Below, in pieces: positions 5,407-5,849 of a stretch of DNA of 5,849 nt. Every line of letters starts with the position of its first letter. Position 1 is the first letter of the stretch. The position numbers and the translations under genes were made by a program. This DNA is from an uncultured Dialister sp. (GTDB lineage Bacteria; Bacillota; Negativicutes; Veillonellales; Dialisteraceae): contig NZ_CAAFRZ010000212.1 in assembly GCF_900765565.1 (NCBI RefSeq), positions 1 through 5,849 of the forward strand. The letters run 5' to 3'. Under the pieces are notes generated by a model. The model was not told where the DNA came from. It made no database searches and was given only the letters and a program-made list of their open reading frames with translations.

Positions 5407-5448
5407 GTGGCGCTTCCAACAGCTAACCTCCGTCGCCTTCGGCGCCAC
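5407..5448. repeat. Alternative-pairing hairpin between the two repeat units
   Basis: GTGGCGC (5407-5413) is the exact complement of GCGCCAC (5442-5448), a 7-bp long-range stem. The right arm overlaps a local hairpin, CGCC-TTC-GGCG (5434-5444), so only one can form at a time. Confidence 0.6.
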
Positions 5449-5491
5449 CTCCTTCCCAAGGAAGGAGACTACCCAATCGCGGCTCCGCCGC
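5449..5491. repeat. Two-hairpin repeat unit, copy 2
   Basis: CTCCTTCC (5449-5456) pairs with GGAAGGAG (5460-5467) around CAA. ACTACCCAATC follows, then GCGGC-TCC-GCCGC (5479-5491). Compared with copy 1, four of eight base pairs in the first stem differ and all four are changed on both strands, while the linker and second stem are almost unchanged. Confidence 0.85.
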
Positions 5492-5511
5492 ACTATGGAC
5501 TGCCATCCCCA

Positions 5512-5616
5512 CCCCGTCATCTCGAGCGGTGTTAAGCGGAGTAGTGATGCTGCAGCTAAGAATCGCTACAGCTTCGATGAGTCGAGAGATCTCCCTGGTA
5601 AATGACTATGACGGGG
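5512..5616. repeat. 105-bp imperfect palindrome with CCCCGTCAT ends
   Basis: The terminal arms CCCCGTCAT (5512-5520) and ATGACGGGG (5608-5616) are perfect complements. Nested inside are CTCGA (5521-5525) with TCGAG (5582-5586), AAGC (5534-5537) with GCTT (5571-5574), and GTAGTGAT (5541-5548) with ATCGCTAC (5562-5569), the last with one G-T wobble. GTCATCTCGAG...GAGAGATCTC resembles a very common dispersed intergenic repeat of bacterial genomes, as I remember it. Five T follow the right end (5617-5621), so it may also terminate transcription rightwards. Confidence 0.82.
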
Positions 5617-5628
5617 TTTTTAGAAGAA

Positions 5629-5656
5629 TTGAGATTTGAGTAAAGAGAATTGAGGC
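5629..5656. repeat. Heptanucleotide tandem repeat, 4 units (TTGAGNN type)
   Basis: Units start at 5629, 5636, 5643 and 5650: TTGAGAT, TTGAGTA, AAGAGAA and TTGAGGC. A possible further unit (AGAAGAA) precedes them at 5622. It begins 13 bp after the 105-bp palindrome. This is the most degenerate of the six tracts; GAG recurs at exactly 7-bp steps. Confidence 0.65.
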
Positions 5657-5659
5657 ACC

Positions 5660-5672
5660 GCGGCTTCGCCGC
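5660..5672. repeat. Triloop hairpin GCGGC-TTC-GCCGC
   Basis: Fifth hairpin in the window with the same GCGGC/GCCGC stem; the loops are GAA (2521), AAA (5091), TGGC (5384), TCC (5484) and TTC here. The stem is constant and the loop varies. It lies 13 bp before the heptamer tract at 5686. Confidence 0.8.
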
Positions 5673-5685
5673 AAATCAGCTTTCC

Positions 5686-5713
5686 TGACAGCTAGCCGCT
5701 GGCAGCTAAAAGC
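5686..5713. repeat. Heptanucleotide tandem repeat, 4 units (TNRCAGC type)
   Basis: Units start at 5686, 5693, 5700 and 5707: TGACAGC, TAGCCGC, TGGCAGC and TAAAAGC. CAGCTTTCC lies immediately before and CCCC after, exactly as in the tract at 18-45. The sequence beyond also keeps a related phrase (CAGTCACTCGACAC, versus GAGTGACTCTACAC at 53-66). Confidence 0.8.
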
Positions 5714-5808
5714 CCCCATCCGTTTGCACGCCGCTCAGTCACTCGACACCCGCTGTCCGGCTTAGTGTAAAATGTTTCTCGGTAGAGGATTTCTCCCCTG
5801 CTGGATAG

Positions 5809-5849
5809 AAAAGGGAAGAGTCCCCTTTGATGGAAATGTTATAATTTCC
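5809..5849 (+). promoter_or_regulatory. Candidate extended -10 inside a dyad at the window edge
   Basis: TATAAT (5840-5845) preceded by TGT gives an extended -10. It is embedded in a perfect inverted repeat, GGAAAT (5832-5837) and ATTTCC (5844-5849), around GTTATA; the dyad may continue past the window. Just upstream AAAGGG (5810-5815) and CCCTTT (5823-5828) form another dyad. No good -35 is seen. This fits a regulated promoter for a rightward gene outside the window. Confidence 0.45.

Larger units (their letters stand above)
4933..5849. other. 900-bp non-coding mosaic of palindromes and heptamer repeats
   Basis: No credible protein or RNA gene is seen. The open frames on the minus strand between 4921 and 5520 lack ribosome binding sites, overlap one another and are composed of hairpin sequence. 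The stretch holds at least ten short stem-loops, four 7-bp-period tracts and a 105-bp imperfect palindrome, listed individually. It is far longer and more structured than a simple gap between genes, and no transposase remnant is visible to explain it. Confidence 0.7.

Noticed and set aside
4921..5520. Minus-strand open frames of 66-80 codons
   Set aside because: They overlap each other, lack ribosome binding sites and consist of hairpin and heptamer repeat sequence.
4933..5849. An insertion sequence or transposase remnant
   Set aside because: No frame shows transposase motifs and no matched terminal inverted repeats bound the region as a whole; only small palindromes are seen.

Overview
The window looks like a chromosomal segment of a Gram-positive-type bacterium (Bacillota; a gut Negativicute such as the Dialister/Megasphaera/Acidaminococcus group is plausible but unproven). 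The reasons are strong AGGAGG ribosome binding sites, U-run intrinsic terminators, codons ending mostly in G or C inside genes, and intergenic DNA full of short palindromes. No marker gene fixes the taxon.

Layout. Bases 1-123 hold a 7-bp-period repeat and no gene. Bases 124-2298 (minus) encode a complete biosynthetic/degradative-type ornithine decarboxylase (SpeF/SpeC family, 724 aa, all PLP-site motifs present). Bases 2299-2668 are a repeat-rich divergent intergenic region: a tandem 30-bp hairpin repeat, a 100-bp nested palindrome and a perfect 4 x 7-bp tandem repeat. Bases 2669-2834 are AT-rich and carry candidate promoters in both directions and an operator-like dyad. Bases 2835-3098 (plus) encode an unrecognised small, probably membrane-associated protein of 87 aa. 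Bases 3099-3250 are a structured leader of three hairpins, the last an intrinsic terminator 23 nt before the next start codon. Bases 3251-4885 (plus) encode a MATE-family multidrug/cation antiporter with an unusual C-terminal extension of about 100 residues and an Asn at the usual TM1 Asp. A strong terminator follows (4899-4932). Bases 4933-5849 are about 900 bp with no credible gene, built almost entirely of hairpins and heptamer repeats; a promoter-like palindrome at the right edge may belong to a gene outside the window.

How the parts relate. The decarboxylase makes putrescine from ornithine, consuming a proton; no putrescine/ornithine antiporter (PotE type) is visible, though it could lie beyond base 1. 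The small ORF and the MATE gene are co-directional and may share one transcript, with the terminator between them acting as an on/off point for the transporter. No link between the decarboxylase and the transporter is shown by sequence.

The most interesting signal is in the non-coding DNA: six separate intergenic tracts, each about four imperfect 7-bp units (28 bp), each with a different unit sequence, placed close to small palindromes; and two pairs of repeat copies whose hairpin stems differ by fully compensated base-pair changes. These point to an actively maintained or actively copied repeat system rather than decayed genes.
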